This document shows positions 40,979 to 50,148 of a stretch of 64,000 nt of DNA, in pieces. The stretch is from Candidatus Binatia bacterium (GTDB taxonomy: Bacteria > Desulfobacterota > Binatia > Bin18), in assembly GCA_951812575.1 (NCBI GenBank), contig OX638322.1, positions 2,665,925 to 2,729,924 on the forward strand, written 5' to 3'. Within the stretch, counting starts at the first letter, position 1, and each line of letters starts with the position of its first letter. The notes beneath the pieces are model-generated. The model did no database searches, was not told the DNA's origin, and worked only from the letters and a program-made list of their open reading frames with translations. The position numbers and the translations under genes were made by a program.

Positions 40979-41794
40979 TTATGACGACAACCCCTTCTCG
41001 GGTTTGGCGTTGTCAGCGTAGACTGCGAATTTTTCCTCATCGAAAAAGAGCGGCTGAACGACACCGCCAGCCTGGTCCAGAACCGCGTGGACTTCGGGCA
41101 CGGCCAGCATGTTTTCCCACACGCGGTTCAGCGTCGGGAACTCACTCGGCAGGTCAATGCCTGCCAGCAGCGCGTTTCGTATCTGAGGGACGATGAAGCA
41201 GTCGGCGTAGGTGATCGAGTCGCCGACAGAGAATTTCCCTGCACACTGCGACATGATGTGTTCGATGGCACCGAATTCACGGCGGATAAAGTGCAGCCGG
41301 AGCGGATGCTCCGTCGGAGGGGCTTTGGTCATACCCCATTCGCCGATTGCCTGGATAATAAACGGGATATTCTGATACGGCTGGGTATCGGCAGCAATAA
41401 TCCACATGATGCGGCGAACCTGCGCCCGCAGCCAGGGGTCCGCAGGTAACATCGGCGGGCCATCATGGTCGAACCAGTCTTCGATCAGCTCGATGATCGG
41501 ACCCGATTGCGTCATCTTTCTTCCGTCCGGCAGCAACAGTACGGGTACGCGCCCCTCCGGGTTGAACGCCTTCAGGTCCGTCGTCCCCAGCCGCTCCGTT
41601 TCGGGATCGTTTTGCGGCATGGTGTAAACCGGGATACCGCGCTCATCGGTGCCGAAACCCGTACTCACCAGGGTGACGTGCGAAGACGGTACGCCACGAC
41701 ACCGTAAATACAGCGTCACACGCATCGAGGCGCTGCTGGTGTGGTGGTAGTACAGGCGGAGGGGACCGTCCGTCGGGAAACGAGGTTTGGCCAT
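40979..41794 (-). CDS. Glutathione S-transferase, zeta/maleylacetoacetate isomerase-like, 271 aa
   Basis: The chosen start MAKPRFPTDGPLRLYYHHTS has GAGGAA upstream; the frame is open another 106 codons without domain likeness. The N-terminal thioredoxin fold has TSSASMRVTLYLRCRGVP, like the zeta-class SSCSxRVR active-site motif with Ser in place of Cys. It continues with FNPEGRVPVLLLPDGRKMTQ, then SGPIIELIEDWF. The helical domain has SVGDSITYADCFIVPQIRNA, a standard GST signature with the capping Asp. Likely role: glutathione-dependent isomerisation or conjugation in aromatic-ring breakdown. The amidohydrolase 101 bases upstream on the same strand supports this. Confidence 0.88.
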   Translation of the reverse strand: MAKPRFPTDGPLRLYYHHTSSASMRVTLYLRCRGVPSSHVTLVSTGFGTDERGIPVYTMPQNDPETERLGTTDLKAFNPEGRVPVLLLPDGRKMTQSGPIIELIEDWFDHDGPPMLPADPWLRAQVRRIMWIIAADTQPYQNIPFIIQAIGEWGMTKAPPTEHPLRLHFIRREFGAIEHIMSQCAGKFSVGDSITYADCFIVPQIRNALLAGIDLPSEFPTLNRVWENMLAVPEVHAVLDQAGGVVQPLFFDEEKFAVYADNAKPEKGLSS

Positions 41795-41895
41795 GGAGTT
41801 CCTCAGCTGTATGACAGTGCCCAAGGACCGTACATGCTTTTGACACAGAGCGGCACGTACGGCGGTTTGTCGGCACATGTGTACGGTAGATGTCC

Positions 41896-43071
41896 TCAAG
41901 CCAGCCCGAAAAATCGGACCGAAGCATCTCCCAACAGGCCGTTGCGGGCTTCCGGTGTGTGGAGGCTCCCGGCGAGGTGAGCAAGATGCTCCATATAGTT
42001 TCCGGGGTGGTCCGGATGCGGAAAATCCGACGCCCAGCCGAATTGATGGGGGTCGAAGTCTTCGATTGTTTTTGCCCAGCCCGTTTCGTCCGGATCGCCA
42101 CTCACAAAGCATTGCTGAGCGAACGTCTCCTTTGGTCGAGCGGTTCGCTTGATGCTGCGCTCGCCGACCTGGGTATCGAAGACCGCCTCCATCTTATCGA
42201 GCAAGGAGGGGACCCAACCCGCGCCTCCTTCAAAGAAGCCGACGCGCAGTCGCGGGAAGCGCTCGAACAGCCCGTACTGAAACATATCCACGAGCGCGAT
42301 TTCCATTGCCACTCTGCCACCCAGGACGGACATCAGAAATTGTCCACCGTCATGCAGGATCTTCGGCTGGATTCTGGTAAACGGCCGATACTCCCGGAGC
42401 TCGCCAGACACGTGGATGCAAATCGGCACATCCAGATCCTGGGCTGCGGCATAAAAGGGGTCCCATTCCGTATCCCCCAAGGGTAATCTCCGGATATTAA
42501 AGGTCACGATCATCGCACCCTTGGCGCCTGCCTTCACTGCTGCTGTGAGATCTTCCGCGGCTACCTTGGAGTCCCCAAGAAAGCAATGCGCTATCGGCAC
42601 AAGCCGGCCATTGCTCCCGGAGCAGAAGTCAATCACCCACCGATTGTAGGCCCGACACATTGCATGGGCCAACTCAATATCCGTGATGTGGGTGTTCCAC
42701 AGGAGCCCGAGGGACGTGAAGATAGCGGTATATTTGAGTCCCTCAGTGTCCGCTCGGGCCAGTCGCGCCGTGGGGTTGTAGCCAGCTGGATCAGCGTCCC
42801 CCGGCCATTCCATCTTGAGTCCCTCCATCTCCGCGAGTGCCCGACCCATACCCATGATCGCTTGTACACTCTTGAGGTCATTGCCTCGGAGAAATTTCCC
42901 GTCCAGCTGGAGATGCGGCCCCTCAGCAGTCCGACCGAAGCGGAGGCCCCGATCCTTATACTTGGCTTCCATCAGGTCGCCGGTCCACAGATCAGCCGGT
43001 TCAATGATATGCCCGTCCGTGTCCATGATACCGTAGTTGCCGGTATAGAGTTCAGTTGCTGTCAATGTCAT
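41896..43071 (-). CDS. Amidohydrolase-2 family TIM-barrel hydrolase/decarboxylase, 391 aa
   Basis: It opens with YGIMDTDGHIIEPADLW, the Asp-x-Asp-x-His variant metal motif of Amidohydro_2 proteins. Further on come VPICIHVSGELREYRP, RLRVGFFEGGAGWVPSLLDK and WASDFPHPDHPGNY, with the conserved catalytic Asp in ASDFPH. AGGAGGG lies seven bases before the ATG at 43071. It is upstream of a zeta-like GST gene on the same strand, so the two may act together in aromatic catabolism: ring-product hydrolysis or decarboxylation, then isomerisation. It belongs to the same superfamily as those at 14090 and 62583, but is clearly distinct. Confidence 0.88.
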   Translation of the reverse strand: MTLTATELYTGNYGIMDTDGHIIEPADLWTGDLMEAKYKDRGLRFGRTAEGPHLQLDGKFLRGNDLKSVQAIMGMGRALAEMEGLKMEWPGDADPAGYNPTARLARADTEGLKYTAIFTSLGLLWNTHITDIELAHAMCRAYNRWVIDFCSGSNGRLVPIAHCFLGDSKVAAEDLTAAVKAGAKGAMIVTFNIRRLPLGDTEWDPFYAAAQDLDVPICIHVSGELREYRPFTRIQPKILHDGGQFLMSVLGGRVAMEIALVDMFQYGLFERFPRLRVGFFEGGAGWVPSLLDKMEAVFDTQVGERSIKRTARPKETFAQQCFVSGDPDETGWAKTIEDFDPHQFGWASDFPHPDHPGNYMEHLAHLAGSLHTPEARNGLLGDASVRFFGLA

Positions 43072-43192
43072 TTGAGACCCTCCTTTCCGCACGTGAGCGC
43101 GGTCCCTCGTGTGACCTTCTGTACAGTATGGTCACATTGTGACTCCCGTGTGAGGAGTCACTGTGATGTCCACTAATCACGACACACCCACT
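43072..43192. promoter_or_regulatory. Putative control region with two inverted repeats
   Basis: GTGACC (43111-43116) and GGTCAC (43130-43135) are an inverted pair. GTGACTCC (43139-43146) and GGAGTCAC (43154-43161) form an 8-bp stem with a 7-base loop. Both lie upstream of the amidohydrolase start and could be operator sites; no regulator gene is adjacent. Confidence 0.4.
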
Positions 43193-43290
43193 CGTACCAC
43201 ACGTCTCTATAGGAATCATCAGTTTCCACCCGAAATCGTCAGTTATGCCATGTGGCCGTATCACCGCTTCTCGCTCAGTTTAAAGAGAAG
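43193..43290 (+). mobile_element. IS6-family transposase remnant (N-terminal fragment)
   Basis: The frame reads RTTRLYRNHQFPPEIVSYAM then WPYHRFSLSL, the beginning of an IS6-type transposase, and parallels the fragment at 10540. The catalytic part is missing. It lies upstream of the GFA gene at 43414, whose 3' end faces it. Confidence 0.6.
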
Positions 43291-43413
43291 CTCTGAGGCC
43301 AAATTTTTCGCGATTCACGCCTTCGTTGCGGTGATGTTCCGCGATCGATAGCCGAGGAAAAAGGAAAAATAGGGGACGTTGCATGGTAATTAAGTTTATC
43401 AGAATCAGATCTC

Positions 43414-44016
43414 CTATGCCCCGCACGCCTCGCCTGTCGGGACAAATGCACCACCAGTCTTCCCGAGGAGAATCTGCGCGTTCATTTTCGCGCCCTCCTT
43501 CCCGGCCGCTTGAATCGCAGGGAACTGGGCCATCAAGATGTCGGCGGCGCTGTGGTAGACGTGCGACGGGTCTCCGCGCCAAGCCGGGAGCGCTGCGAAC
43601 TGCTCCCCGCTGAGGTCCTTTAAGAAATGCCGCGCTTGCAGGGGCATTAACTCCGCATTGTCCAAGCCCTTGAACTCCTTGTAATTCATGACCTGCGTCA
43701 CCACTAATTTCTTGGCGTAGGCGGGATGGTCGGCGAACAACACACTCCAGCAGTCCGTGCAATAAAAGCGAGTGGTGTCGGCGTTTTCGAAATTCAGAAA
43801 GGCCCCAAGCTTATCCTCGCCCGTCACGATCTTAAACTCATTTGGGAACCAACTGGTATCCAAACACTGATGGATCGGAGGGGAAGGCCCCCCGCGCTTG
43901 TTCGCGTACCACAAGGCCGCAGTGCAATCGTGGCAGCAACACTCAAACCGGAACAAATCGTTTTTGGTGAAGAACTCAATTTGCACGGTTGTGCACCTAC
44001 AAGTAACAGTCGCCAT
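43414..44016 (-). CDS. GFA-type zinc-binding protein, long subgroup, 200 aa
   Basis: Paralogue of the twin genes at 29122 and 38172. It starts MATVTCRCTTVQIEFFTKND, has FECCCHDCTAALWYANKRGG and RFYCTDCWSVLFADHP for zinc binding, and shares the C-terminal ARHFLKDLSGEQFAALPAWRGD and GAFVPTGEA. Conservation of this tail beyond the GFA core in all three proteins points to a defined subgroup with a shared task. The ribosome site is poor. It is followed (upstream in coordinates) by an IS6 remnant, and an LLM gene lies upstream of it on the same strand with a 90-base gap. Confidence 0.82.
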   Translation of the reverse strand: MATVTCRCTTVQIEFFTKNDLFRFECCCHDCTAALWYANKRGGPSPPIHQCLDTSWFPNEFKIVTGEDKLGAFLNFENADTTRFYCTDCWSVLFADHPAYAKKLVVTQVMNYKEFKGLDNAELMPLQARHFLKDLSGEQFAALPAWRGDPSHVYHSAADILMAQFPAIQAAGKEGAKMNAQILLGKTGGAFVPTGEACGA

Positions 44017-44105
44017 ATGTCAGTGTCCGGTACGCAAGATTGTTGGCAACAAGACTACTCACCCAAAAGAGGTAGTCAGGTTAAATGAGTCACTGCAGAC
44101 AAAAT

Positions 44106-45119
44106 CTAGTGGATGTGCGGCACGATGTGTGAGGTAAACAGATCGAGCGATCTTTGGCTTTCCGCCGGACTCAATGAGCCCCAGGCGAACGAACCGACGA
44201 AATAATTGATCCCACTCTCCGAGACCAATCGTTGGATTTGATCACGGACTGTGTCGACCGATCCGATCAGTATCGTTTCTCCCGCGAGGCAGAGGTCCCA
44301 CGCAAAAAAATTGTCGTAGGCGTGATCATTGTGCTGATGCCACAGCTGCATGATTGAGTTATACCAATCATCGTACGCCGGCTTCGCCACCGCAAAGGCT
44401 TGTGCGTCGGTTTCCGCCACATAGATTTGGCGCATTGCGCCCAGCTTCAGCCTGTCGGTGCCGCCATTGCCGCTGTCAGCGGCGACTGCTCGATATCGAG
44501 CCATGAGATTCGTGATGAGCGACGGGGGGCCGAGGCTCATGAAGTGCATTCCCTCACGCGCGGCAAATTCGACCCCGGCTTCACTGAACGATGGATACCA
44601 GAGCGGCGGATACGGGTCCTGGAACGGTTTGAGAGTCATGGGCACATCTCGAAACTCGAAATGTTTCCCGGCGTAATTCAGCACCTCGTTGCACATACCC
44701 TGACGGAATATCTCAAGGACTTCGGTGAAGATTTCCCGGGTCTTTTCCGGATCAACACTGTAGGTAGCGATTTCGTACGGTGACACGCCACGGCTGATGC
44801 CGAGTTCCATGCGCCCGTTTGAAAGGTGGTCCAGCATGCAGACTTCCTCTATGAGGCGCAGGGGATGATACATCGGCAACAAATACGCCATGGGGCTGAA
44901 GCGGATATGCGTGGTCCTCTGCGCGAGCGCCGCGAAGAACACCGATGGAGAGGGCGCCATACCGAGCGGGGTCGAATGGTGTTCCGCCAGATGATAGCCG
45001 TAAAAACTGGCTTTGTCCGCCGATTCGATCAGTTTGAGACGTGACTCGTAAAGATCACCGACCGAATTTGGGCCGCGATCAACCCAGTCGAACATCCCGA
45101 ATTCGATTTTTGCCGACAT
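44106..45119 (-). CDS. LLM flavin monooxygenase, 337 aa (inverted twin of 53727-54740)
   Basis: Luciferase-like monooxygenase with IEFGMFDWVDRGPNSVGDLY, FYGYHLAEHHSTPLG, HIRFSPMAYLLPMYHPLRLI, CMLDHLSNGRMELGISRGVS and a late LIGSVDTVRDQIQRLVSESG, all standard for the bacterial-luciferase/alkanal monooxygenase-like group. AAGGAG precedes the ATG. A nearly identical gene is present in inverted orientation at 53727; the two proteins differ only at residue 2 (Ser/Ala) and near the C-terminus (FTSHIV/FTAHIV) as far as I can see. Gene conversion or recent duplication is implied. Substrate unknown. Confidence 0.9.
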   Translation of the reverse strand: MSAKIEFGMFDWVDRGPNSVGDLYESRLKLIESADKASFYGYHLAEHHSTPLGMAPSPSVFFAALAQRTTHIRFSPMAYLLPMYHPLRLIEEVCMLDHLSNGRMELGISRGVSPYEIATYSVDPEKTREIFTEVLEIFRQGMCNEVLNYAGKHFEFRDVPMTLKPFQDPYPPLWYPSFSEAGVEFAAREGMHFMSLGPPSLITNLMARYRAVAADSGNGGTDRLKLGAMRQIYVAETDAQAFAVAKPAYDDWYNSIMQLWHQHNDHAYDNFFAWDLCLAGETILIGSVDTVRDQIQRLVSESGINYFVGSFAWGSLSPAESQRSLDLFTSHIVPHIH

Positions 45120-45196
45120 CGCCGATCTCCTTTTCCGCCCAGAACTTCATATCGTCTGGAAGGGATCACTCGGTGTCCTCGCACGTTGACTTGGTA

Positions 45197-45655
45197 TCAG
45201 GCGGCCTGCTGTTGGGCGTCCAACACCGCTTTGAAGTCCGCGGTGTGTAATGTCGCTGTCACGTTCGAATCGGCGTCGAGCATATCGAACAAGGCGTCGC
45301 TCTCGCCGCGCACGCTGTAATACAAAACGCAGCCGTTGGGACCGCCGCCTTCATCATGGGCATCCCGCCCCGTGCCGAAGGTATACTGGCCCACCGGGCG
45401 CACCTCTCTGACACTCCCGTCGGGTTCATAAATCACATGATCCCCTTCAACGACAAAGGTATTGGTATCGGCGAGATGCCGATGTAACAAGACCTTTTCA
45501 TTCGGGTCAAATTTGATCAGCAAGTCGACGCGGTTCCGGGCTTCATCGATGAAGAAGATCGAAACCAGCATGTGTTTGAAACCCTCGAGTTCACCCCACT
45601 GAATGTTCTGATCATCGAACTGACGGGGGGTCATTGGGGATGCAGCGGTTGTCAT
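45197..45655 (-). CDS. Cupin-domain protein, 152 aa
   Basis: Single cupin barrel. Motif 1 is recognisable as DPNEKVLLHRHLADTNTFVV then EGDHVIYEPDG, with His-x-His and a Glu-containing strand; motif 2 follows around GQYTFGTGRDAHDEGGGPNG. This resembles ChrR-like or acetylacetone-cleaving-enzyme-like cupins, which bind Fe or Zn. The start at 45655 (MTTAASPMTPRQFDD) has AAGGAG upstream; a longer frame to 45712 would overlap the preceding gene. It lies 40 bases behind the CmcJ/NvfI gene on the same strand and probably works with it. Enzymatic or binding role is open. Confidence 0.82.
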   Translation of the reverse strand: MTTAASPMTPRQFDDQNIQWGELEGFKHMLVSIFFIDEARNRVDLLIKFDPNEKVLLHRHLADTNTFVVEGDHVIYEPDGSVREVRPVGQYTFGTGRDAHDEGGGPNGCVLYYSVRGESDALFDMLDADSNVTATLHTADFKAVLDAQQQAA

Positions 45656-45695
45656 AGTGTATGCTCCTTCCATCTTAATTGACGTCTGACTGACC

Positions 45696-46640
45696 TTAGC
45701 TGGACGCAACAAACTCGACTAAAACCCGGCACTCAATCGATTCGCGTGCGAGTGTGGAAGCATCCGAGTCGGCGAGGCGAAAAGAGGTATGCGCGGTATT
45801 GGGCGGGCATTGTTCGGCGGTGCACGCCCCGAGTTCGGACGCAGAGTCGAACACTTTAAAAATTAACGCCTCGTTATGACGCATTTCGCTATAGTAGATC
45901 CAACGATGCTCGGGATTTCGCAGTACAGAGGCAGTTTCACCCACGCGATCGGGATAAATATACTGACTGCTGAGGAAGTCCTCCGGACGGGCAGATTGAG
46001 CATCGAGTACTGCGAGTGGGTAATCCAAGACCGGGTAGTCCTTGCGGAAATGCCGCCAGACATTAAAGAGCCCAAACCGTCCGGACACGATTTCTTCCGC
46101 CTCGCGCTCCGTTAGTGGCGGTTTGGGCAAGGTCAAACTACCGCCCGCCGCTTTCGCTTGAGACAATAAGCGCACCCGATTTTTCGCCGAAGCACTCGTG
46201 TTGTCGTTGTGCGCCGTACTCGCATAGCCGCCGACGTTCTCGCCGTTGGTCTCTTTTTCTGCTTTGGCTTTTCGGACCCTTGAGCGAATCGTGTGGTCGA
46301 AAACAATCGCGCGTTTCACCGCATCGGCACCGCCCAGCGCTTCAGTGACGAGGCGACGAATTTCGGGGTAATACGTATGCACGATCTTCTCGGAGTCCAA
46401 GCCATTGTTCTGTAAATCGAGGGCGGTGTCGAAATCCACGGCCAGACAATAGCCATTTCTCATTAACGAGGGGGGCGGTGACAACGTCCGGCCGTCGTGC
46501 ACCTCAACGGTAAACGGTTGTGATTCACCATTCTTGCGCCGCGTCACCCCGGCCGGCAGTTGTTTAAAACTATTGTCATACGCGTAGCGCTGGCTGCCAT
46601 CCGCGTTCGGGATGGCATAATTGATCTGTGCTGTCGTCAT
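45696..46640 (-). CDS. CmcJ/NvfI family oxidoreductase, 314 aa
   Basis: Member of the CmcJ/NvfI/AsaB family. These are non-haem iron, 2-oxoglutarate-type fold enzymes known mainly from cephamycin 7-alpha-methoxylation and fungal meroterpenoid or aspergillic-acid pathways. Typical parts are AIVFDHTIRSR, YASTAHNDNTSASAKNRV, FGLFNVWRHFRKDYPVLDYP, LAVLDAQS, HRWIYYSEMRHNEALIFKVF and the final ESIECRVLVEF. The start at 46640 (MTTAQINYAIPN) has GAGGGGC upstream. A cupin gene follows and a second, different CmcJ/NvfI gene is at 48783. This doubling suggests a small-molecule modification pathway. Confidence 0.85.
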   Translation of the reverse strand: MTTAQINYAIPNADGSQRYAYDNSFKQLPAGVTRRKNGESQPFTVEVHDGRTLSPPPSLMRNGYCLAVDFDTALDLQNNGLDSEKIVHTYYPEIRRLVTEALGGADAVKRAIVFDHTIRSRVRKAKAEKETNGENVGGYASTAHNDNTSASAKNRVRLLSQAKAAGGSLTLPKPPLTEREAEEIVSGRFGLFNVWRHFRKDYPVLDYPLAVLDAQSARPEDFLSSQYIYPDRVGETASVLRNPEHRWIYYSEMRHNEALIFKVFDSASELGACTAEQCPPNTAHTSFRLADSDASTLARESIECRVLVEFVASS

Positions 46641-46816
46641 CCTTGCGCCCCTCAAAAATGTATTCTCATCTTCATCTACCACAAGTCAGGACAAGAATCA
46701 GCGGTATCACCGCTTCAGCCTCAGCTTATGCCAGTGCTTCCAATAACGCCTTCGCCTTTCGACTTGTGACACACCCGCCAACCTGCTAAGGCCGTGGGCA
46801 AAAGGAGGGTTCTCTT

Positions 46817-47263
46817 ATGCCGGTTTCAACTCCCTTTACGGGTGGGTGCGCGTGTGGCGCGATTCGGTATGAATGTTCGGCCGAGCCTATGATGTCTCTC
46901 AATTGTCACTGTCGCGACTGCCAACGCGCCACGGGCAGCGCCTACAATACCGTCGTTGGTGTTCCTGCCGCCAAGGTGCAGTTCACCCAAGGGAGTCCCC
47001 AATACTATGAGACGTCTGGGGAGCGCGGGACCTCGGTCCGCCATGGCTTCTGTCCGATGTGCGGCTCTCCGCTGGTCGCCCTCCCGTCGGCGTATCCCGT
47101 TATGATGTCCCTCCGCGCCAGTAGCTTGGATGATCCGAGTTGGGTTCGGCCTGCCGCCGACATTTGGACGGCCAGTGCCCAACCGTGGGATACGATGAAC
47201 CCCGCGATTCCGAAGTTTGAGACCCAGCCAACAGAGGAGGAATTTCAGTCCATCCTAGCCTGA
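46817..47263 (+). CDS. GFA family zinc-binding protein, 148 aa
   Basis: Compact GFA protein: TGGCACGAIRYECSAEPMMS, NCHCRDCQRATGSAYNTVVG and GFCPMCGSPLVALPSAYP carry all expected zinc cysteines. The tail has DIWTASAQPWDTMNPAIPKFET, close to that of many proteobacterial GFA proteins. AAAGGAGG is at good spacing before the ATG. It is divergent from the CmcJ/NvfI gene and converges with the epoxide hydrolase. Sequence differs from the duplicated GFA genes, so it is a separate lineage. Activity unproven; family suggestion is a glutathione-adduct enzyme. Confidence 0.9.
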   Translation: MPVSTPFTGGCACGAIRYECSAEPMMSLNCHCRDCQRATGSAYNTVVGVPAAKVQFTQGSPQYYETSGERGTSVRHGFCPMCGSPLVALPSAYPVMMSLRASSLDDPSWVRPAADIWTASAQPWDTMNPAIPKFETQPTEEEFQSILA

Positions 47264-47441
47264 CGGGGCAGCGCGCCTCCTCACTGACGCCCTTGAGCAG
47301 GTTGTTCCGGATCTTTCGCTCAATTTCGTTCCGATGAGATCCCGCTCACTGGTTTTGGTTGGGCTTGAGTATGAATTTTCCGTGCTGAAGCGGCGCGCAC
47401 TACGTTCGGCGTCGTTATTGAGCGCGGTTTCTGGGCGGACA

Positions 47442-48620
47442 CTATCCCCGCAATGAGCGAAAGAACGTCCGTATGTCCTCAGTAAGCGCCTGTGGCTCTT
47501 CCATCGGCGCAAAGTGCCCGCCAGGTTTCATCATCGTCCAATGTTGAAGGTTGTAATAACGCTCGGCCCAGCTCCGTGGCATGAAGAACGCCTCTTCTGA
47601 AAACACGCCAACCCCGGCCGGGGCCTCGACCACCGGGGTCCGATCATGCGCTGGCTGCCACTGGTTGTGTGTACACTCATAATAGTAGCGGGCCGAGGTT
47701 CCATACGACTGGGTGAACCAGTAGATACTGATCCCCGTCAGCAGGTCATCCTTGCTGAAGCGGCTCTCGACATTGTCGCCGCAATCGCTCCAGCTGCGGC
47801 GTTTCTCCAGGAGCCAGGCGCATAACCCGGCGGGCGAGTCGTTCATTGCGTAGGCAATAGTCTGGGGTCTCGTCGATTGAATGGCCGAATAGCCACTTCC
47901 GTCCGTGAAAAAATCCTGGTTTCGTTCGTACCAACCGGCTTCATCTGCGGAAAACTCTGATTCTTCGGGTAATGTGCTGAGCGGCACGTTGAAGAGCGTG
48001 AGCGGCGCCATCAAAAGTAGGTACACGCCGAGCATGTGCTCGGCGTATTTATGTCCCAGTTGGGCAGTTGTGAGCGAACCCCAGTCTCCGCCGCCGCCGG
48101 CAAATTTGTCGTAACCCAGCACCTCGCGCATGAGTGAGACCCACAGATCAGCAGAGCGCCAGAAATTGAACCCGGTCGTCGTCAGTGGTGTCGAAAAACC
48201 AAAGCCTGGCAGGGACGGCACGATGACATCAAATGAATCTGCGGGATCGCCACCGTAGGTAGCGGGATCAGTGAGCGGACCGATAACTTTGTGCCAATCC
48301 CAGAACGTCCAAGGCCAGCCATGGCTTAATATCAGCGGCGTCGGGTTCGGGCCCTTGCCTTTTTCATAGATGAAGTGGATAGGAACGCCGTCAATCGTCG
48401 TTTTGTAGTTCGAAAACTGGTTGATCGCAGCTTCTTGTGTGCGCCAGTCGAAATCTGTCGCCCAATAGTCCAGCAGTTCCTGCAAATAGGCCCCATTCGT
48501 GCCGAAGCGCCAATCATCGTTCGCGAACTCCGGCGCCAGTCGAGTCCGTTGCAGACGCTCGCGAAGATCTACGAGAGCCGTTTCCGGAATGTCGACCGTG
48601 AAAGGTTCGTACGTCGTCAA
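47442..48620 (-). CDS. Epoxide hydrolase with EHN domain, 392 aa
   Basis: The N-terminal EHN domain (FTVDIPETALVDLRERLQRT, DDWRFGTNGAYLQELLDYWA) precedes an alpha/beta-hydrolase domain. The oxyanion motif HGWP lies at residues 100-103, the nucleophile Asp179 in AGGGGDWGS and the His369 in KPGGHFAPMEEP. Tyr residues in the lid (YWFTQSYGTSARYYYE) would activate the epoxide. It opens epoxides to diols through an Asp ester. The start is TTG, six bases after GAGGG, an unusual choice. It lies between the two CmcJ/NvfI genes, consistent with an oxidised intermediate being hydrolysed. Confidence 0.92.
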   Translation of the reverse strand: MTTYEPFTVDIPETALVDLRERLQRTRLAPEFANDDWRFGTNGAYLQELLDYWATDFDWRTQEAAINQFSNYKTTIDGVPIHFIYEKGKGPNPTPLILSHGWPWTFWDWHKVIGPLTDPATYGGDPADSFDVIVPSLPGFGFSTPLTTTGFNFWRSADLWVSLMREVLGYDKFAGGGGDWGSLTTAQLGHKYAEHMLGVYLLLMAPLTLFNVPLSTLPEESEFSADEAGWYERNQDFFTDGSGYSAIQSTRPQTIAYAMNDSPAGLCAWLLEKRRSWSDCGDNVESRFSKDDLLTGISIYWFTQSYGTSARYYYECTHNQWQPAHDRTPVVEAPAGVGVFSEEAFFMPRSWAERYYNLQHWTMMKPGGHFAPMEEPQALTEDIRTFFRSLRG

Positions 48621-48743
48621 TTTGTCCCTCTAGGGTGCAGTGAATATCTCGAACCAGAAAGTCTGTCAGCGCGGGCGAGTGGGGGCTGCGCGTTGGCAAC
48701 CGGACTCACCCGCCGGATAAAAGATTGCTACGTCCCTGATATC

Positions 48744-48774
48744 CCCGACGCAGCGAGGAGAGCGCTGCGTCGGG
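48744..48774 (-). terminator. Strong hairpin after the CmcJ/NvfI gene
   Basis: CCCGACGCAGCG and CGCTGCGTCGGG are perfect 12-bp arms with a 7-base loop, nine bases past the stop at 48783. No U-run follows on the minus strand, so it may stop transcription with help or stabilise the mRNA end. Confidence 0.55.
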
Positions 48775-48782
48775 TTGTCTGC

Positions 48783-50057
48783 TTAGAAGAAGATATAGGA
48801 TCGAACCACCACGTTCTTGCGGCAGGGGGCGTCCTCGGGCGCGGTCGGGTCGACGCAGGCGGAGTGGAATGACCAACGCGAGACGGAGCCGTCGGTCACC
48901 GAGTCATAACACTTGAGCATCGACACCTCGGTCGACGTCTGCTGCGGAAGCCAGTACCACTCGTGGTTGGGGCGGTAGGTGAAGCGGGTCGTCTCACCCA
49001 CCCGGTCGTCGTAGATGCGGTAGTTGGTGATGTACGGCTGGTCCGCGAACGACGGCCAGGCGCAGAGTACAAATGGATTCTGTTGCACGGTCTCCATCGG
49101 CTTGGCCAGGTTGATCGACATAAACCGCCGCGACATCTTGGCGTCCGCCTCCGCCTCGGTGTAGTGCTGCTGACGCCCGAAGTTGCGCAGGTTCTTCGTC
49201 AGCAGCTCACGGCAGCGTACCCGCCCGCTGTTGTCGTTCAGGTCGTTGTGGACGATGTTGGCGTAGAAGGTGTTGACCCCCGGATTCTTGTTGTCCTGGT
49301 CTTCCTTGACAGGACCCTTGTAATCCTTGTCAAACACGTCGTGGTTGTACACCAGCGCATCGGTCGCACCGGGGAAGAAATCGAGCAGGAGTTGCTCGAT
49401 CTCCGGGTAGAACACACGCTCCACCTCGGCGGCGTCGTAGAAGTTCTGGCATTTCGACTCGCAGTGGGCGAGTGAGACGCCGAGTTTGTCCATGCACTCG
49501 GGGCTGGTGGGCGAAAGACCGGGATAGTACTGCGCCATGCGGCGCGCGTCACGCAGGATTTGCGGAAAATAGAGACCTCGCCGCCCGATCTCCTGCTCTT
49601 CCTTGCGAAACATCTTTACCATGTCCGCGCGCGCCGGGTCCCGCCAGATAGCGTTGGACGAAACGACCGAATAGGACGGCTGCTCGTGGACCGTGTAGCG
49701 CAGCGGCAGTGCGACGCCGCCTTCTGGAGCTTCGATGTTGTTCGCCCGAATATAGTCCAGGCACTCGTCGTAGCTCCGAAAGCCGAGGCCCCACCGGGTC
49801 TCGATCGGGCCGGGCGGGGCGTTCTCGATCATGTCGATGACCGCCTGTCCTTCACCCTCGGCAACCTGGCGGAGCGCCGCCTCCATCGCCGCAGCGGTGC
49901 CCGCATCCCCGTCCTGATCGAACGACATGTAGGATAAACCGCCGTTCGCCGCGATGGGTGCTGGCTGCCCGACGGTGAGCTGGAAGGGAGGTACATAGGC
50001 CGATGAATCTCTCTCCGTAACCCCCACAATATTGTTCTCGATGGTATTGAGCCCCAT
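48783..50057 (-). CDS. CmcJ/NvfI family oxidoreductase-like protein, 424 aa
   Basis: Longer CmcJ/NvfI-like protein. The C-terminal half has the family layout: VERVFYPEIEQLLLDFFPGA, TDALVYNHDVFD, then FYANIVHNDLNDNSGRVRCR, NPFVLCAWPSF, NHEWYWLPQQTSTEVSMLKC and WSFHSACVDPTAPED. The first 130 residues are an added region I do not recognise (IDMIENAPPGPIETRWGLGF). GGAGG precedes the ATG. A strong hairpin ends the gene. It differs from the homologue at 45696, so this is not a recent copy. Fe/2-oxoglutarate-type oxidation is inferred from the family only. Confidence 0.8.
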   Translation of the reverse strand: MGLNTIENNIVGVTERDSSAYVPPFQLTVGQPAPIAANGGLSYMSFDQDGDAGTAAAMEAALRQVAEGEGQAVIDMIENAPPGPIETRWGLGFRSYDECLDYIRANNIEAPEGGVALPLRYTVHEQPSYSVVSSNAIWRDPARADMVKMFRKEEQEIGRRGLYFPQILRDARRMAQYYPGLSPTSPECMDKLGVSLAHCESKCQNFYDAAEVERVFYPEIEQLLLDFFPGATDALVYNHDVFDKDYKGPVKEDQDNKNPGVNTFYANIVHNDLNDNSGRVRCRELLTKNLRNFGRQQHYTEAEADAKMSRRFMSINLAKPMETVQQNPFVLCAWPSFADQPYITNYRIYDDRVGETTRFTYRPNHEWYWLPQQTSTEVSMLKCYDSVTDGSVSRWSFHSACVDPTAPEDAPCRKNVVVRSYIFF

Positions 50058-50148
50058 AACATGTCCTCCAGTTAAAGATAGCCAATCGTGTCACACAGGG
50101 TTTGTCTTGGCAAGAGCCTATATTTCCTGGTCATACGAACATAATTGT